Notes under the pieces: generated by a model
What the model saw: the letters and a program-made list of their open reading frames with translations, nothing else
What the model was told of the DNA's origin: nothing
Database searches by the model: none
From: Prosapia bicincta
Lineage: Eukaryota; Arthropoda; Insecta; Hemiptera; Cercopidae
Reading direction: 5' to 3'
Assembly: GCA_036971475.1 (NCBI GenBank)
Contig: JBAIZL010000005.1
Span: forward strand, 242,416,823 to 242,480,822
DNA length: 64,000 nt
Position numbers and translations under genes: made by a program
In this document: positions 1-10,477 of the stretch, piece by piece
How the letters are laid out: each line of letters starts with the position of its first letter
How positions within the stretch are numbered: position 1 is the first letter of the stretch

Positions 1-298
1 AGTTTAAGTAATGCAATTAAAAGAATCAATGGAGTGAATGAATTTCTTTCATCTAATAACAATGAAAAAAAATTCACAATAGCATATAATTTATTTAAAA
101 AAATAGAAAAAAACTTGCTAAGCTAAAAGAAAATATCGAAGGTAAATAAAGGACTATTTCAAAACTGAATATCTACATAGTTAATCTTAAAAATCTCCGT
201 TTGGTAAATTTTCCATGTTTTTCACTTCATTATAAATGTCTTTAAATTTCAATAAATGATTTTAACTTCAATCAGTGTCTCTGATTAGCAGGCACCTC

Positions 299-355
299 CA
301 AACAATGGACATTTGGCGAATTATGGACGATGTCCACTGTTTGTAGGTTTTACTG
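299..355 (-). mobile_element. pogo/Tigger-type element terminus
   Basis: Read on the minus strand from 355, the sequence begins CAGTAAAACCTACAAACAGT and is preceded by TA (356-357), the pogo/Tc1 target. The same CAGTAAAACCT start occurs at 31059 next to a pogo-type transposase tail. Inside it a hairpin pairs CAAACAATGGACAT with ATGTCCACTGTTTG. The other end was not found and may lie outside the window. Confidence 0.4.
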
Positions 356-551
356 TATTAATAATAAAATAAGACAACAATTTTAGGCTCTACAAGCATA
401 TGCAATATCCAAGTAGCTTTTCATTGACAAAACATTCTCAGTATTGAGAGAAATACAATTATTTGTGATAGCATTTTTAAACAAAAATTAGCTCAATATG
501 GTTTTAGTGGTGCTTACAGTATTTTTACCACTAGTTACAATACCAATACAC

Positions 552-710
552 CTGTGGCACATTGTAGAAACATGGTCCTAATGTAGTATCACCTTCCGAT
601 TCAACAATTTTCTCAACTTCTCCATTTGGTTTATAATCATAACATATTAGGCCTTTCTCTGGTATCGTGGGTATGGCTTTCTTGTAGCGTGGAGGTTGGC
701 AAACATATAG
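552..710 (-). CDS. STPG2: STPG2-like protein, exon 4 (gene continues off the left edge)
   Basis: 159-bp exon, phase 0 at both ends. The acceptor is AACAATTACAG and the donor CCACAG|GTGTAT. It encodes 53 residues with PTIPEKGLICYDY and DTTLGPCFYNVPQ. The pairing of an IP..G..YDY stretch with a following D.TLGP.FYNV repeat is the usual layout of STPG2-type repeats. It follows exon 3 after a 3.2-kb intron (711-3949) containing a Penelope-like relic. No further exon was found between 1 and 551, so the remaining C-terminal part lies outside the window. Frame and splice sites are intact, so the gene is probably functional. Confidence 0.7.
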
Positions 711-1489
711 CTGTAATTGTTATTAAGTAATAATAATTATATTTTACTCAAGAAGTAGAAAATGTACTTATCATTTTGTATCTGTAACAATGTTGTGTTA
801 GAATTTGAACCATTTGGAGTGAATCCCTTAAACTAGCCTCAAAATACAATTGTTCTTTTGAAATATTTTATTTAAATCTCTTGTTTTTGAAACTTATTTT
901 TGTTTGTATTAAGGTTTTAATTTATTTTAAAAATGAATGTTTTATAAATTCACCATATACTATTTGGCTGAAACACTTTAACTAATTGAATACCTCAGCA
1001 AACAAGTTTTACACTAATTCAGTGCATCGTTCAGTGGAATTAGACTAGTTACTCTAGATTATTATATTTTGAATACAGAAAACAAAATCAATTTATATAT
1101 CTTACAAACATTCTATATCAGTTGACAAAATATCACAAAATAACCAAATATATACAATAACACATATTTACACATAATACTAAGAGAAGGTAGTCCAATG
1201 TGAGGTTTATAGCACAATGCATTGAACTATTGTGAAAGCCTCTACTGCGAAACTTCAGAAAGTAGTATCTAGTCTAGAAGTTGTATCATTAAGAGGAGAT
1301 GTACATCCATATACAACACATGTTAGCCTAATTTGTCTATGAATCCTCTTTCTATGAAAGTATTTTTACATAAATATTTTATACCACAAAACTTGTTAAA
1401 AGCTCTGAATTACTCTATATGAGCCATGAAATGCTCATTTGATGACTGATGATTTTTATATGTAGCGTGTTTAAAATTTTTTAACATTT

Positions 1490-1640
1490 GTTGATTCCAT
1501 CTTCGCGTGAGCCACTAGTAATCACTAAACACTTTTTAAATGTTTTAAACTTGCCTATAGTAGCACTTACTTTGCTTGTTGAGGACGGCCATTTCGGGAG
1601 ATGTGTCCCTTTGTTAACTCAGACCGTAACTGATCTCAAG
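1490..1640. repeat. PLE-associated terminal repeat, left copy
   Basis: Direct repeat of 3160-3320 (shared: TATAGTAGCACTTAC, GTTGAGGAC, TTTCGGGAGATGTGT, CAGACCGTAACTGA). Position on both sides of the PLE remnant fits the pseudo-LTR arrangement of Penelope elements. The minus strand has a decayed hammerhead-like core (CTCCC-GAAA-TGGCCG-TC). Confidence 0.5.
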
Positions 1641-2378
1641 GTTTACGTAGGTTAGGGTGGGGGTGGGATATTTTAGTGGTGTGGGTGTTTTGTATGTATT
1701 AGGAGTTATGATGTCAAAAAGTGAGTGTGAGTTGTAATGTAATTGTGTATTGAGTATGTGTGTAGGGTATAGTTTGAAGTGCCTATATATTTCGTATTGT
1801 TCGGTTGTGTAGCGTTGGTTATTCGTGTGTTGTTTATGAAGAATTTGTAGGTTAGATGTTATGTCTATGTAGTCATGTTTTGTGGAGTTGAGATGATTGG
1901 CAAAGTTTGATTGGTAGTTATTGTTTTTTAGTGCTTTTATATGTTCTTGGTATTGTGTGTAGAATGACCTCCCTGTCTGGCCTATGTACAAACTGGGGGA
2001 TGAATTGCAAGTTAGTTTGTAAACTCCAGTGGTGTTGTAAATGTCATTGATTTTGTTGTTGGGTTTAAATTGTTTGTTGAGAGTGTTGTGTGTGGAATAG
2101 GCTATTTTGTAGTTGTATTTTCATAATGTGTTGGTTAGATTGTGGGTTTTGGATGATCTGTATGGTATTGACAAGTATTTTATGGGATTGTCATCTTGTG
2201 TGTTTGTATTTGGGTTATTATGTTTATTTTTTAGGCGGTTGTATAATTTGTCTATCATTGTTGGGTTGTATCCATTTGTTTGTGCTATATATTTTATGGT
2301 GTTTAACTCCTGATAGTGTTCATCTTTGTCTAGCGGTGTTTCAAGCAGGCGATATATCATGGTGTTGTAAGCAGCTAG
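1614..2378 (-). pseudogene. Penelope-like element, GIY-YIG endonuclease remnant
   Basis: 3' part of a Penelope-like retroelement ORF on the minus strand. The region between reverse transcriptase and endonuclease reads AAYNTMIYRLLETPLDKDE (2378-2320), followed by KYIAQTNGYNPTMIDKL. An in-frame TGA at 2119-2121 interrupts it, after which the same frame continues with TTGVYKLTCNSSPSLYIGQTGRSF, the GIY-YIG nuclease core, and HLNSTKHDY. Homology stops abruptly at ~2378, so the reverse transcriptase is missing. It sits in intron 3 of the STPG2-like gene, between two direct repeats (1490-1640 and 3160-3320). Confidence 0.8.
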
Positions 2379-3159
2379 TTAAAATAAAAATATTTTTATT
2401 ACAAATCCTGCTATTCATATAAACATGGCATGGTTTCTGCAAATTTAAATAAATACTATTTTTAAAACAATTTCAAACAAATTTTAAAACAGTTTTATAT
2501 TTATCCAAGCCCAAGCTGTATATGGTTTTAGAGATAATTCTTGTTTACATTATGTTGTGATGATGAGAAATATGTTATGTCCATAAAAAAAAAATTATTT
2601 GTGAGTACCATAAAAGGATTATGGTTTCACTACTAAACAAAAGAGCGAAAATGATACAAAACGATTTAATAAATATTACAAGTAAAAAGTTTTTACACTT
2701 TTTTGTATTAATTTGGCAAAAAAAAACACTACTTACGGATTTATTCAGCAGGTGCATTTTACGCTAGGTCAGCGCATTATTCAATGCTGCGAATTACTGA
2801 CAAGACTCAGTGAGTTTATGAATAAATCAGTAAGTAGTGGTTTTTTCCCAAGTTAATACAAAAAAGTGTAATTTATAAAAAAAACCTCAAGATGTACAAC
2901 ACAAAAACTGCAAGTTTTAAAAAGTTTTATTTCGTTTTACTCAAAAAATTAAATTTTTATGAAAAGTTACTGCAATATTTTATATAAAAACTTTTTGAGA
3001 GGAGGTAGTAAAATCAAACCAGGGTTTTGTATCCCGGTAAAATCGCAACACCTAGTAGGAAGAATACTAGTGATATGTATTAGATTCGAGGTCTCTAAAC
3101 TACAACTCACAGGACAGTTCCAGTTTGTAATCTGGCCCTTGAGAACTAATGGCGTATTA

Positions 3160-3320
3160 GTTGATTTCATCTTCATATGAGCTACTAGTTTTTAACTAAA
3201 AACACTTGTAAAATGTTACATTTGCGTATAGTAGCACTTACTCTTATAATTGTTGAGGACAGCCGTTTCGGGAGATGTGTTCGATTATCAACGCAGACCG
3301 TAACTGACCTCAGTGTGTTG
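3160..3320. repeat. PLE-associated terminal repeat, right copy
   Basis: Partner of 1490-1640. On the minus strand it reads TTGATAA ... CTCCC-GAAA-CGGCTG-TC-CTCAAC (3291-3253), a degenerate hammerhead pattern: the CUGAUGA box has two changes, GAAA is intact and a GUC step follows the short stem III. Together with the left copy (TGGCCG) the stem III consensus is the palindrome CGGCCG. Confidence 0.5.
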
Positions 3321-3949
3321 AGGTACATTTTATCAGGTACTGCAAATATCCACTCTTTGATCGTTTATCCATCGGTGAAAGCTATTCATGTTGTGATTCC
3401 AAGAGAAACACAAAAAGGTGGCATGACTTGCAGACTTTCGTTCAGTGTTGACAGTGTTTAGCAAAGATTTTTGCGATTCTAATCGTGCTTCAAATTTGTC
3501 TGTACACAAACTTCCTATATATTTTGTTTCATAATAGTGTAAAGTTATATTATTTGAATAAAGCTATAGGCTGGAAGGTTTAGAGACCTCTTTGTTATAT
3601 GAATATCGAATGTGAGTTTCTAGAATATCTATATTGAATTGTAGATAGTTTTCTACAATATCCAATTTTTCTAAAAAAATACAATGATGAAATACATTGA
3701 GTATTACATTTAATGTGGTAGTAAATTAATTAACATTAAATAAACATTAATATTGATTTAAACGCTAATAAGATTTACACCACTTTATAAAAATGTACTA
3801 CCTTTAGATTAAATACTCATTTCTTTTGAGTAAAGAGTTCAAGAAAAAAAGGAGAGCAATAAAGAGAGAGTTGATATTGAAAAGAAATGGAGGTTTTCTT
3901 AAATTTTAATGGAACTAATTAATATTTGCTTAATCAGTGTTCACAATAC

Positions 3950-4069
3950 CTTCCCTACTCCTGACCTCCTTTCATATTTTTTGTAAACATTGTATGTTGC
4001 TGGACCTGGTCTGTTAAATGATTGCTTTTTGGGTGTCCTTAGGGCTCTGTTAAGCAAACTAGTACCTCC
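3950..4069 (-). CDS. STPG2: STPG2-like protein, exon 3
   Basis: 120-bp exon, phase 0 at both ends. The acceptor is TTGAATTTTAG|GGAGG and the donor GGGAAG|GTATTG. It encodes 40 residues containing a clear repeat, FNRPGPATYNVY (residues ~97-108 of the joined protein), preceded by GGTSLLNRA, which resembles a conserved GG-S-L-NR segment of vertebrate STPG2 as I remember it. The donor is weaker than those of the other exons, so the exact 3' boundary is the least secure point. No ORF longer than 60 codons covers this exon, so it would be missed by length-based gene finding. Confidence 0.7.
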
Positions 4070-4572
4070 CTAAAATTCAAAATTATTTAAATTAAAAAAA
4101 AGATTTCAAGGATTTTTACAAAGTAAAAATTTTTATGGCAAAATTAGTAACTTTGCTATCTGTCATCAGTATCTTAAATTTGCTTCCATACCTTTTTAAT
4201 TCAAATAATTCTGTTTTGTCTTACTTTAAATTCACTAATCTATGTTATTTAACTAAGTTTGAGATAACAAAAAAACAGTTATTATAATAAACCACTTACA
4301 TTTAAATGACAAAATTTCTATTTAAAATGAAAAGGTAAATTACTCAACTAGATATGATCCTAATTGTATCACAATGGAATTAAAATGTTCTTTTTAACGC
4401 CATCAGTTTTTCTAAATCACAACACTTTAAAATTAAAGTTGCTTGTTGTAATGCTCTTGAATTCACTGATTAAACTATAATCAAATGATACTTAACTAAT
4501 ACATAAGGGAGAATACGTAAGGGTTCCTTATGAATCGTTCCTTTTGCGAATGGAACGTAAAAGCCTCTAGAG

Positions 4573-4615
4573 GCTTTGTTTCATAAAAGGAATGATTGTT
4601 TTGAAACACGTTAGA
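4573..4615 (+). ncRNA. Decayed hammerhead-like motif beside TA tract
   Basis: TTTCATAAAAGGAATGATTG followed by TTTTGAAACACGTTAG. It is a diverged copy of 12596-12634, where GAAA-CGCG-UC is intact. Only GAAA is convincing here. Confidence 0.25.
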
Positions 4616-4617
4616 AG

Positions 4618-4618
<1 letters not shown>

Positions 4619-4681
<63 letters not shown>
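4619..4681. repeat. (TA)n microsatellite
   Basis: About 31 uninterrupted TA units directly abutting the palindrome at 4682. Confidence 0.98.
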
Positions 4682-4684
<3 letters not shown>

Positions 4685-4769
4685 TTTTTTGGACTAGGAG
4701 ACTGACAGATTTACCTTAGTAAGAGTCCACTCTGTAGTCTTGAAATAGAAACACATAAAAGCACTTAAA

Positions 4770-4809
4770 CAATGATATATTTCAACCACACAGTGGTCTT
4801 TGTCAATCG
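4770..4809 (-). ncRNA. Hammerhead-ribozyme-like motif, left arm of palindrome
   Basis: Minus strand: stem I CGAU/AUUG, core UGACAA (canonical CUGAUGA, first C lost), stem II GACCAC/GUGGUU with UGU loop, GAAA, self-complementary UAUA, then UC cleavage step. The damaged core suggests it is inactive. Confidence 0.4.
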
Positions 4810-4895
4810 AAGAGAAAACAAAAAGAAATATGAGAGAATGAAATAAAATAATTGTTTTATTTCATTCTCTCATATTTCTTTTTGTGTTTTCTCTT

Positions 4896-4935
4896 CGATT
4901 GACAAAGACCACTGTGTGGTTGAAATATATCATTG
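4896..4935 (+). ncRNA. Hammerhead-ribozyme-like motif, right arm of palindrome
   Basis: Mirror copy of the 4770-4809 motif on the plus strand with the same elements in order: CGAU, UGACAA, GACCAC-UGU-GUGGUU, GAAA, UAUA, UC, AUUG. Confidence 0.4.
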
Positions 4936-5051
4936 TTTAAGTGCTTTTATGTGTTTCTATTTCAAGACTACAGAGTGGACTCTTACCAAGGTAAGTCTGT
5001 CAGTCTCCTAGTCCAAAAAATCTAAATAATCTGTACCAACCAAAACTAACC

Positions 5052-5054
<3 letters not shown>

Positions 5055-5105
<51 letters not shown>
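5055..5105. repeat. (TA)n microsatellite
   Basis: About 25 TA units on the right side of the palindrome, after a ~30-bp linker. Confidence 0.97.
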
Positions 5106-5113
<8 letters not shown>

Positions 5114-6581
5114 TGTTATTTAAAAAAATTCAAAAGTTATTATGGTAAAAATGTACTTACCTCTTAATTTAATTCTCAAAGAGTAAATAAATAAATAAGA
5201 ACAATATTCAGCAACGCACACTAGCACTACATGATTATAGAGTTAACAGTTAAAAAAAATAAATAAAAAATATAAATAAGAAAATTAGTTGAAGAAAAAA
5301 ATAGATAAAACAAACGATAATAAAAAAAAAAACACATTGTAGTTAAGTTTCCTTAGACAACAATACTGTGTGTAACAAATATTGTAAAAGATCCAAAGTG
5401 TAACATTATTTCACTTAATTTTTGTCAACCTACCCCTCTTTCATATATATGCACCATGGTGAATAAGACACAGTGATTGTGACAGACTGTAAGGTTCGAC
5501 AAACACTGAGTCAGCACGTCATGCACTATTAATGTCTAGTAGGCATTAAAGTCAACTGGTTAGGTCTCTGGCTATGTCTCTCGAGTTACACAATTTCAAC
5601 AATACAACAAATATTAACTAATCGAAGTTTGGTTGTGGTGCCAGGTTTTAAGATGCAGACAGGTAATTGACGCCCAAGGGTTGTTCACTCATTACCTTTG
5701 GTTGTGTATAAGTATTGAATGATCACTAACGTAAATAGAGAGGTACAGTTATCCTTAACCACTCCTACATTTCTCTCCCATCTTTTTGCTTCTCTGTTCA
5801 ACTGTTGCAAATTATTCTATTGATAACCTGTCAGTTTTCAATTACCTGTAAGATAATAATTAGAACTCCAGAAATATTTAATTTAAAATTTATTTAGTTA
5901 TGTAGTTTAGACTGTAGTTGTCCTCTTGGTACAAAATGGCATTGCGATAAAAGAAGATCATTGTTTTAAATAACAGAAAATAAGACTCCATCAAACAAAC
6001 ATCAGGATATTACTGAAAACCTAAATGAAAAATGAAGTACTTTTCTTAGGATTTATATTTCTAAATGTACCTATCCTTAAGCCATTGTGAGTTTTTTTGG
6101 GTTTGGAAAATATTTGGTAAAAATCTGTAATAGAAACAAAAGTTTGCTGCATTAGCTAGAAGATATAGAGCCACACTTATACCTGGTAATCATATGGTTT
6201 ACAAAAACACCATATTATTACTCATCTTTGTTTTAGGAATCTGCAATAACAAAGGCATTGACTTTATAGTCATTATAATGGTTTGTGTAGAACCAAAACC
6301 TAAACATCAAATGAATGATTCCTTATTTTTCCGATGTTTAAATGATTAATGATACAAACACAATAAAATTTGAGTTTTATCTATTTGACACAAAAAATTT
6401 CACAATACAATGTTGGTGTTATTATTATTGTCAGAGAATAATATATTAATATTATTTATATTATTAATAAATGTTATTATATTTAACAAAGAATATCTTT
6501 AGAAAAGCTTAAAATTGAGCTGTTAATTTTTAAAGAAATTTTAAATTTCAATACAAAAATTCTGTTTAACTTCAATTTTTA
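5106..6581. other. AT-rich intronic DNA
   Basis: Part of intron 2 of the STPG2-like gene. I see no exon, domain or clear repeat here. Confidence 0.5.
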
Positions 6582-6640
6582 ATTAATCACTTTAACATTA
6601 GTTTGAACTTTAAATTTTGTAAATTTGTGAAAACTTACTG

Positions 6641-6688
6641 AAACAGAGAACGTTTTCAATCGCAATGTGGCGATCTTCATAAGTGTCT
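6641..6688 (-). ncRNA. Hammerhead-ribozyme-like motif in downstream pseudo-LTR
   Basis: Minus strand: stem I strand AGACA, core CTTATGA (one change), stem II GATCGC/GCGATT, GAAA intact, ACGU self-complementary stem III, UC. A 2-nt insertion displaces the second stem I strand. The sister copy at 8157-8202 carries the canonical CUGAUGA. Confidence 0.5.
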
Positions 6689-6929
6689 TCTGCTTGGAGA
6701 TGTCGGGTCAAGTGGCTACAGTTTTAAAGGCAGATTTTTGATAATATCAAAGAGTATGTGTGATTTGTATTGCATTTATTCTTTTAATACATTTGTACTG
6801 TGTATTTGTAAATTCATATTGTTCTAGTGTGTTGAGATGTGGTTCTTTTTTTGATGTGTAAGATTTCTAGGCTTGGTATTTGTGTCCCGTTTCTTTTATG
6901 TGATGTAAAATTTTGAGTTGGTGTTCTGT

Positions 6930-8080
6930 TTGTGTACCTAGACTCTTTGTTTAAAGGTGCGACATGTTTGCCCAAAGTAAAATTTGTTGAATTTGTCGCA
7001 GTTTAGTTTGTATATGCCTGGTGCTTGTAGTTTATCTTTATTGTGGTGTCGTGTTGTATTTACTATTGTAAATTGTTATTGGTTTTGTATGCTATTTTGT
7101 ATCCTGTTTTTTGAAATCTCTGGGCTATTTTATTTGATATTTTGTTTATGTATTGTATTATTATGTATATGTTTTCCCTCTATGCAGTGTTAATTTTAGT
7201 GTTTCTTTGTATATTGTGCCATAGTTTGTCTATTATTGTGGCGTTGTATCCATTTGTGTATTCTAAATATTTAAAGGAGTCTAGTTCTTTGTTTATGTTT
7301 TCTGTGGTCATTGGAACTTCTTTAAATATATGGAGCATTTATCTGAAGTGTTTGTGTTGGATAGGGTGGTTTGAGGGTTGTGGATGTCCTTGTGTGTCCG
7401 TCCTTGTGGGTTTCCTGTAAATGTTGGAGCTGTGTTTTGGTGTGTGGCTTTTTGTTATGGTTAGGTTGAGGAAGTTTAGGGATCGGTTGGTTTCAATCTC
7501 TGAGATGAAGTGTAGTTTTGGGGGTATTTTATTAGTGTAGGTGAGGAGTTTTTTGCATTGTCGGTAGTTGCCTCTGTATAGTGTTATGATATCATCGACG
7601 TATCTGTGCCAGTAAATGATTTTGTGTGTGTTTGTATTGTTTGTGAGTATCTTAGTGTTTTTTATGTGTTTTAGGAAAATTTTGCTTAGGACACTGCTGA
7701 TAGGACTTCACTTGGGTAGGCCATCTGATTGTGAATAGAGGTTTGAGTTGTGGGTCAAATAGTTTTGTTTGGTGATGGTTTAGAGGATGTTTAGGATTTC
7801 GGTAACATGGGTTTTTGGTAATTTGTTCGATATCAATTGGGTTTCTAGAATGTTGAGAGTTTCGGATACTGGTATGTTGGTGTACATATTTGTTATGTCG
7901 AGTGATAGTAGTGTTGTATTGTATGGTATGTTTATGTTTCTTATTTTACTTATGAAGTTTGTTCTGTTTTTTATGTGCATTTCTGTGCTCATGTTATTAG
8001 ATTGTCTGATTATTTTGTCCATGTATTTTGCTAGTTTATGTGCAGATGCATTTAGGTAGTTGATAATGGCTCTGACGGTG
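6930..8080 (-). pseudogene. Penelope-like reverse transcriptase / GIY-YIG ORF, decayed
   Basis: Read leftwards from 8080: RAIINYLNASAHKLAKYMDK, then the RT motif LLSLDITNMYTNIPV (~7925-7880), a broken GLPMGSP-type motif reading GLPK-stop-SPISSVLS (~7730-7685), the catalytic YWHRYVDDII (~7615-7583, both aspartates intact), and RGNYRQCKKLL. After several stops the nuclease start YKLNCDKFNKFYFGQT (~7010-6970) is still visible. The element is reverse transcriptase plus endonuclease in the normal PLE order. The frame starts inside the RT, immediately next to the terminal repeat. Multiple stops show it cannot encode an active enzyme. Confidence 0.85.
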
Positions 8081-8156
8081 AAACTTAATTAATCACTTTA
8101 ACATTGGTTTATGACTATTCGAACTTTAAATTTTGTAAATTTGTAAAAACTTACTG

Positions 8157-8202
8157 AGACAGAACGTTTTTGATTGCTATGTGGCAATCTTCATCAGTGT
8201 CT
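8157..8202 (-). ncRNA. Hammerhead-ribozyme-like motif in upstream pseudo-LTR
   Basis: Minus strand, in order: AGACA (stem I), CUGAUGA (canonical), A-GAUUGC/GCAAUC (stem II), AAAA (one change from GAAA), ACGU (self-complementary stem III), UUC cleavage step, UGUCU, which pairs perfectly with AGACA. Known family fact: Penelope-like elements carry type I hammerheads in their pseudo-LTRs. Confidence 0.6.
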
Positions 8203-8584
8203 TCTGCTTCGAGTTATGTTAAGTAATGATGGTTTTAAAGGCAGGTTTTTGTTAATATCAAAGAGTATGTGTGATTTGTATTGCATTTGTTCTTTTAATA
8301 CATTTGTACTGTGTATTTATAAATTCATATTGTTCTAGTGTGTTGAAATGTGGTTCTTTTTTTTGATGTGTAAGATTTCTAGGCTTGGTAAATGTAAGTG
8401 TATTTGTGTCCTGTTTGTCTTATGTGATTATAAAATGCTGAGTTGGTGTTCTGTTTATGTTACAAATTTACAAAATTAAAAGTTCGGATAGTCGTGAGCT
8501 AATAGAGTGATTAAGTAATCGAATACTTAAAAAAAATGTCGTTTCTTATGTTAAATAATAAATGTACAACTTGAGTCTTCTTAC

Positions 8585-8703
8585 CAGGATTCTGTTCTTC
8601 CTGTATTTTGGGTAGTAGTCAGAAGCACTGGGGAGTAATGAAGCATCTGGTGAAATAAGGTTGAATAATCTTCTACTTGTTGATAGAAAAGGAGCATGTT
8701 GTT
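8585..8703 (-). CDS. STPG2: STPG2-like protein, exon 2
   Basis: 119-bp exon between acceptor GTGATCTAG and donor ATCCTG|GTAAGA. It accepts phase 1 from exon 1 (461-bp intron) and leaves in phase 0. It encodes residues 39-78, including HAPFLSTSRRLFN and a degenerate second repeat, PSASDYYPKYRKNR, where the usual PGPGxY is PSASDY. The matching phase and the good donor argue that this is a true exon and not a random open frame. The intron that follows (4070-8584) contains a Penelope-like element and a TA-flanked palindrome. Confidence 0.68.
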
Positions 8704-9164
8704 CTAGATCACACAATATATGTATTAATTTAAATTCAATACTTGGAAAATTTAACTGAAATTCAATGCTTGTAATTTCACTCGTCATAAGTAATAATTT
8801 AAAAACTAAGTGATAAATTATTTACTTACTTTTTGATGCATTTCGAATCATCATTTAATTGACAAATCCTAACCTGCTACTGCGAGCATTCTCTCTAGAT
8901 TTCAGGCGTGTCCAACAAACTGGAAACTTGGCAGGGAATTCTGCCAATAGTAGGCTAGACTTTGACAATTAAACAATGGTTCTGAAAAGCATCTTCAAAT
9001 AATTATTTATTAAATGGTTAGGATTTGTACATGTAAAGACATGACAGTATATGTCATCATTTTCTGTTTAGAAATGAGGAACAACAACAGAAACATTTTT
9101 AAAAATGTATCTTCTATTCCATTAAGTAATATCGATGTTACATTAAAATACTTATATAACGTAC

Positions 9165-9279
9165 GTGTTGTTTGTCCGCTCATAAAATCTGGTAACGTGT
9201 AAGTAGCTGGCCCAACTCTAGGAGGAATGTTTGAGTGAAGTTTTTGAAACCTGTCTGTCAAATCATACATCTTGAACAT
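9165..9279 (-). CDS. STPG2: STPG2-like sperm-tail PG-rich-repeat protein, first coding exon
   Basis: Start of a gene read leftwards on the minus strand. STPG proteins are microtubule-associated proteins of cilia and sperm flagella built from PGPGxY-type repeats. This exon encodes 38 codons plus one base. It starts at a Met at 9279, or at the second Met at 9270: the MYD beginning there resembles the vertebrate STPG2 N-terminus as I recall it. The first repeat is RVGPATYTLP (residues 21-30). The donor CAACAC|GTACGT is phase 1. Joining to the next exon gives SGQTT-Q-QHAPFLS, which continues without interruption and resembles the family pattern of a PG repeat followed by a YAPFLS-like stretch. 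The open frame running on to 9010 is intron read-through. The identification rests on four compatible exons; the exact family member is less certain than the repeat class. Confidence 0.68.
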
Positions 9280-10477
9280 TAAATTTGGTAAAGATTTACA
9301 TTAATTTTATACTCAAATACAAAGCTATAGGAAAATCACTCAATTTTTGTAAAAAAAGCAAATAAAGTTTTATAAAACATTAATGTATAAAATACTTGAA
9401 AGTATTACCATAGAAATAATAAAAATAATAAAATGACAACAATATAACAGTAATTTCAATTTTTAATATGACCTTATATTATAAACATTTGAGTTTTAAT
9501 GTTGACATTTAAAAAATTATTAACTATAATAAACAATATTGTAATATTGTTCAACATTTACTATAATATTATTTGTGTTGATTTTGAACTTTTTTACTTT
9601 ACACAAATACTGTATCATAATTTTAGTATGTATTATTTCAGAGTAGTCTTTTAGAATATGATTGAAAATGAAACTAATTTGAGGATAATAGTAGCCTACT
9701 CATAAGTAGAGTGGTAGTGAGAAGTCACTCTTCTAACATTAATTTATAAACTACTATTATACTTTACCTAGGACTAGCCTTTTCTAAGAAACTTTCTCAG
9801 ATATAATACAGTAATTACTTGCTGCAACTTATATTTAATGAAATTAGTCTATTCTATTTTAGGCACTACAGCTGGTATTTCTTTTTAAATCAGGAAGTGA
9901 AATGCAAAAGTTTATTAGCCATTTCCTTTAAAATGTCTGAACTGGAGTAGCCACTAGTGCCAATGTTTGACATGTGCTGCTACTTCTGGATTTTTTTCAG
10001 AACCATTTTAACATTTATATAGATACAGTATTGTTTTGTTTGTTAGATATCTCCAACACTATCAGCTCTAACAGGGGTGAGGTGAAACATTTGTGTTTTG
10101 TTTTTATAAGATCTTATATTTATATTTATCTGTATTATTGGATTGTTATTTTCAATGCTTTTATCTGTTGCTTATCTCCGTTTATCCATCTTCGTTTATA
10201 CATGTATGAAACACACACACACATACACACTTTAAATGATATTATTATAGTTTAAAAAAATATTTTAGAATTATTGTTTTTTAAAGAACATATATAGCCT
10301 ATATTTAAAAAATAAAAATCATTAAATTTTGTAAGTATGTACTACGTTTGGTTTTTAGGCTTAAAAATACACTTGCACATAAATATATAACTATATTGTT
10401 TTATTCAATATAAATCTCTTTCTTAGTTGTGAATAACATAGAAAAATATTCATTTCTATAAAAAGTAAAAACACAGT
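9280..10477. other. AT-rich intergenic DNA upstream of the STPG2-like gene
   Basis: Would contain the promoter of the minus-strand STPG2-like gene. No motif can be called. There is a short CA tract near 10211-10230. Confidence 0.4.

Larger units (their letters stand above)
4682..5023. mobile_element. TA-flanked near-perfect palindrome (foldback element)
   Basis: Two ~165-bp arms, starting AGATTTTTTGGACTAGGAG and ending with its complement, meet at ~4852 with almost no spacer. Arms differ at only a few positions. (TA)n tracts flank it on the left immediately and on the right at 5055. Each arm contains a hammerhead-like motif on opposite strands. A MITE or a head-to-head dimer of a PLE terminal repeat is possible. 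Confidence 0.8.
6582..8515 (-). mobile_element. Penelope-like element with tandem pseudo-LTRs
   Basis: Minus-strand PLE in the classical truncated tandem layout. There is an upstream terminal repeat (8089-8460), a 5'-truncated ORF (8080-6930), and a downstream terminal repeat (6582-6940) aligning with the first along its length. At 8461-8515 a ~55-bp segment is the inverted complement of 8092-8145, the inverted tail expected of PLE pseudo-LTRs. Both long repeats contain a hammerhead-like motif. The insertion lies in intron 2 of the STPG2-like gene. Further relics of the terminal sequence occur at 60885-60930. Confidence 0.8.

Noticed and set aside
8546..8788. Whole 80-codon minus-strand frame as an exon
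   Set aside because: Only 8703-8585 is bounded by good splice sites and family-like sequence; the rest is intronic.
9010..9164. Continuation of the STPG2-like first exon to 9010
   Set aside because: After the GTACGT donor the translation loses family similarity, while joining to 8703 restores frame and the APFLS segment.
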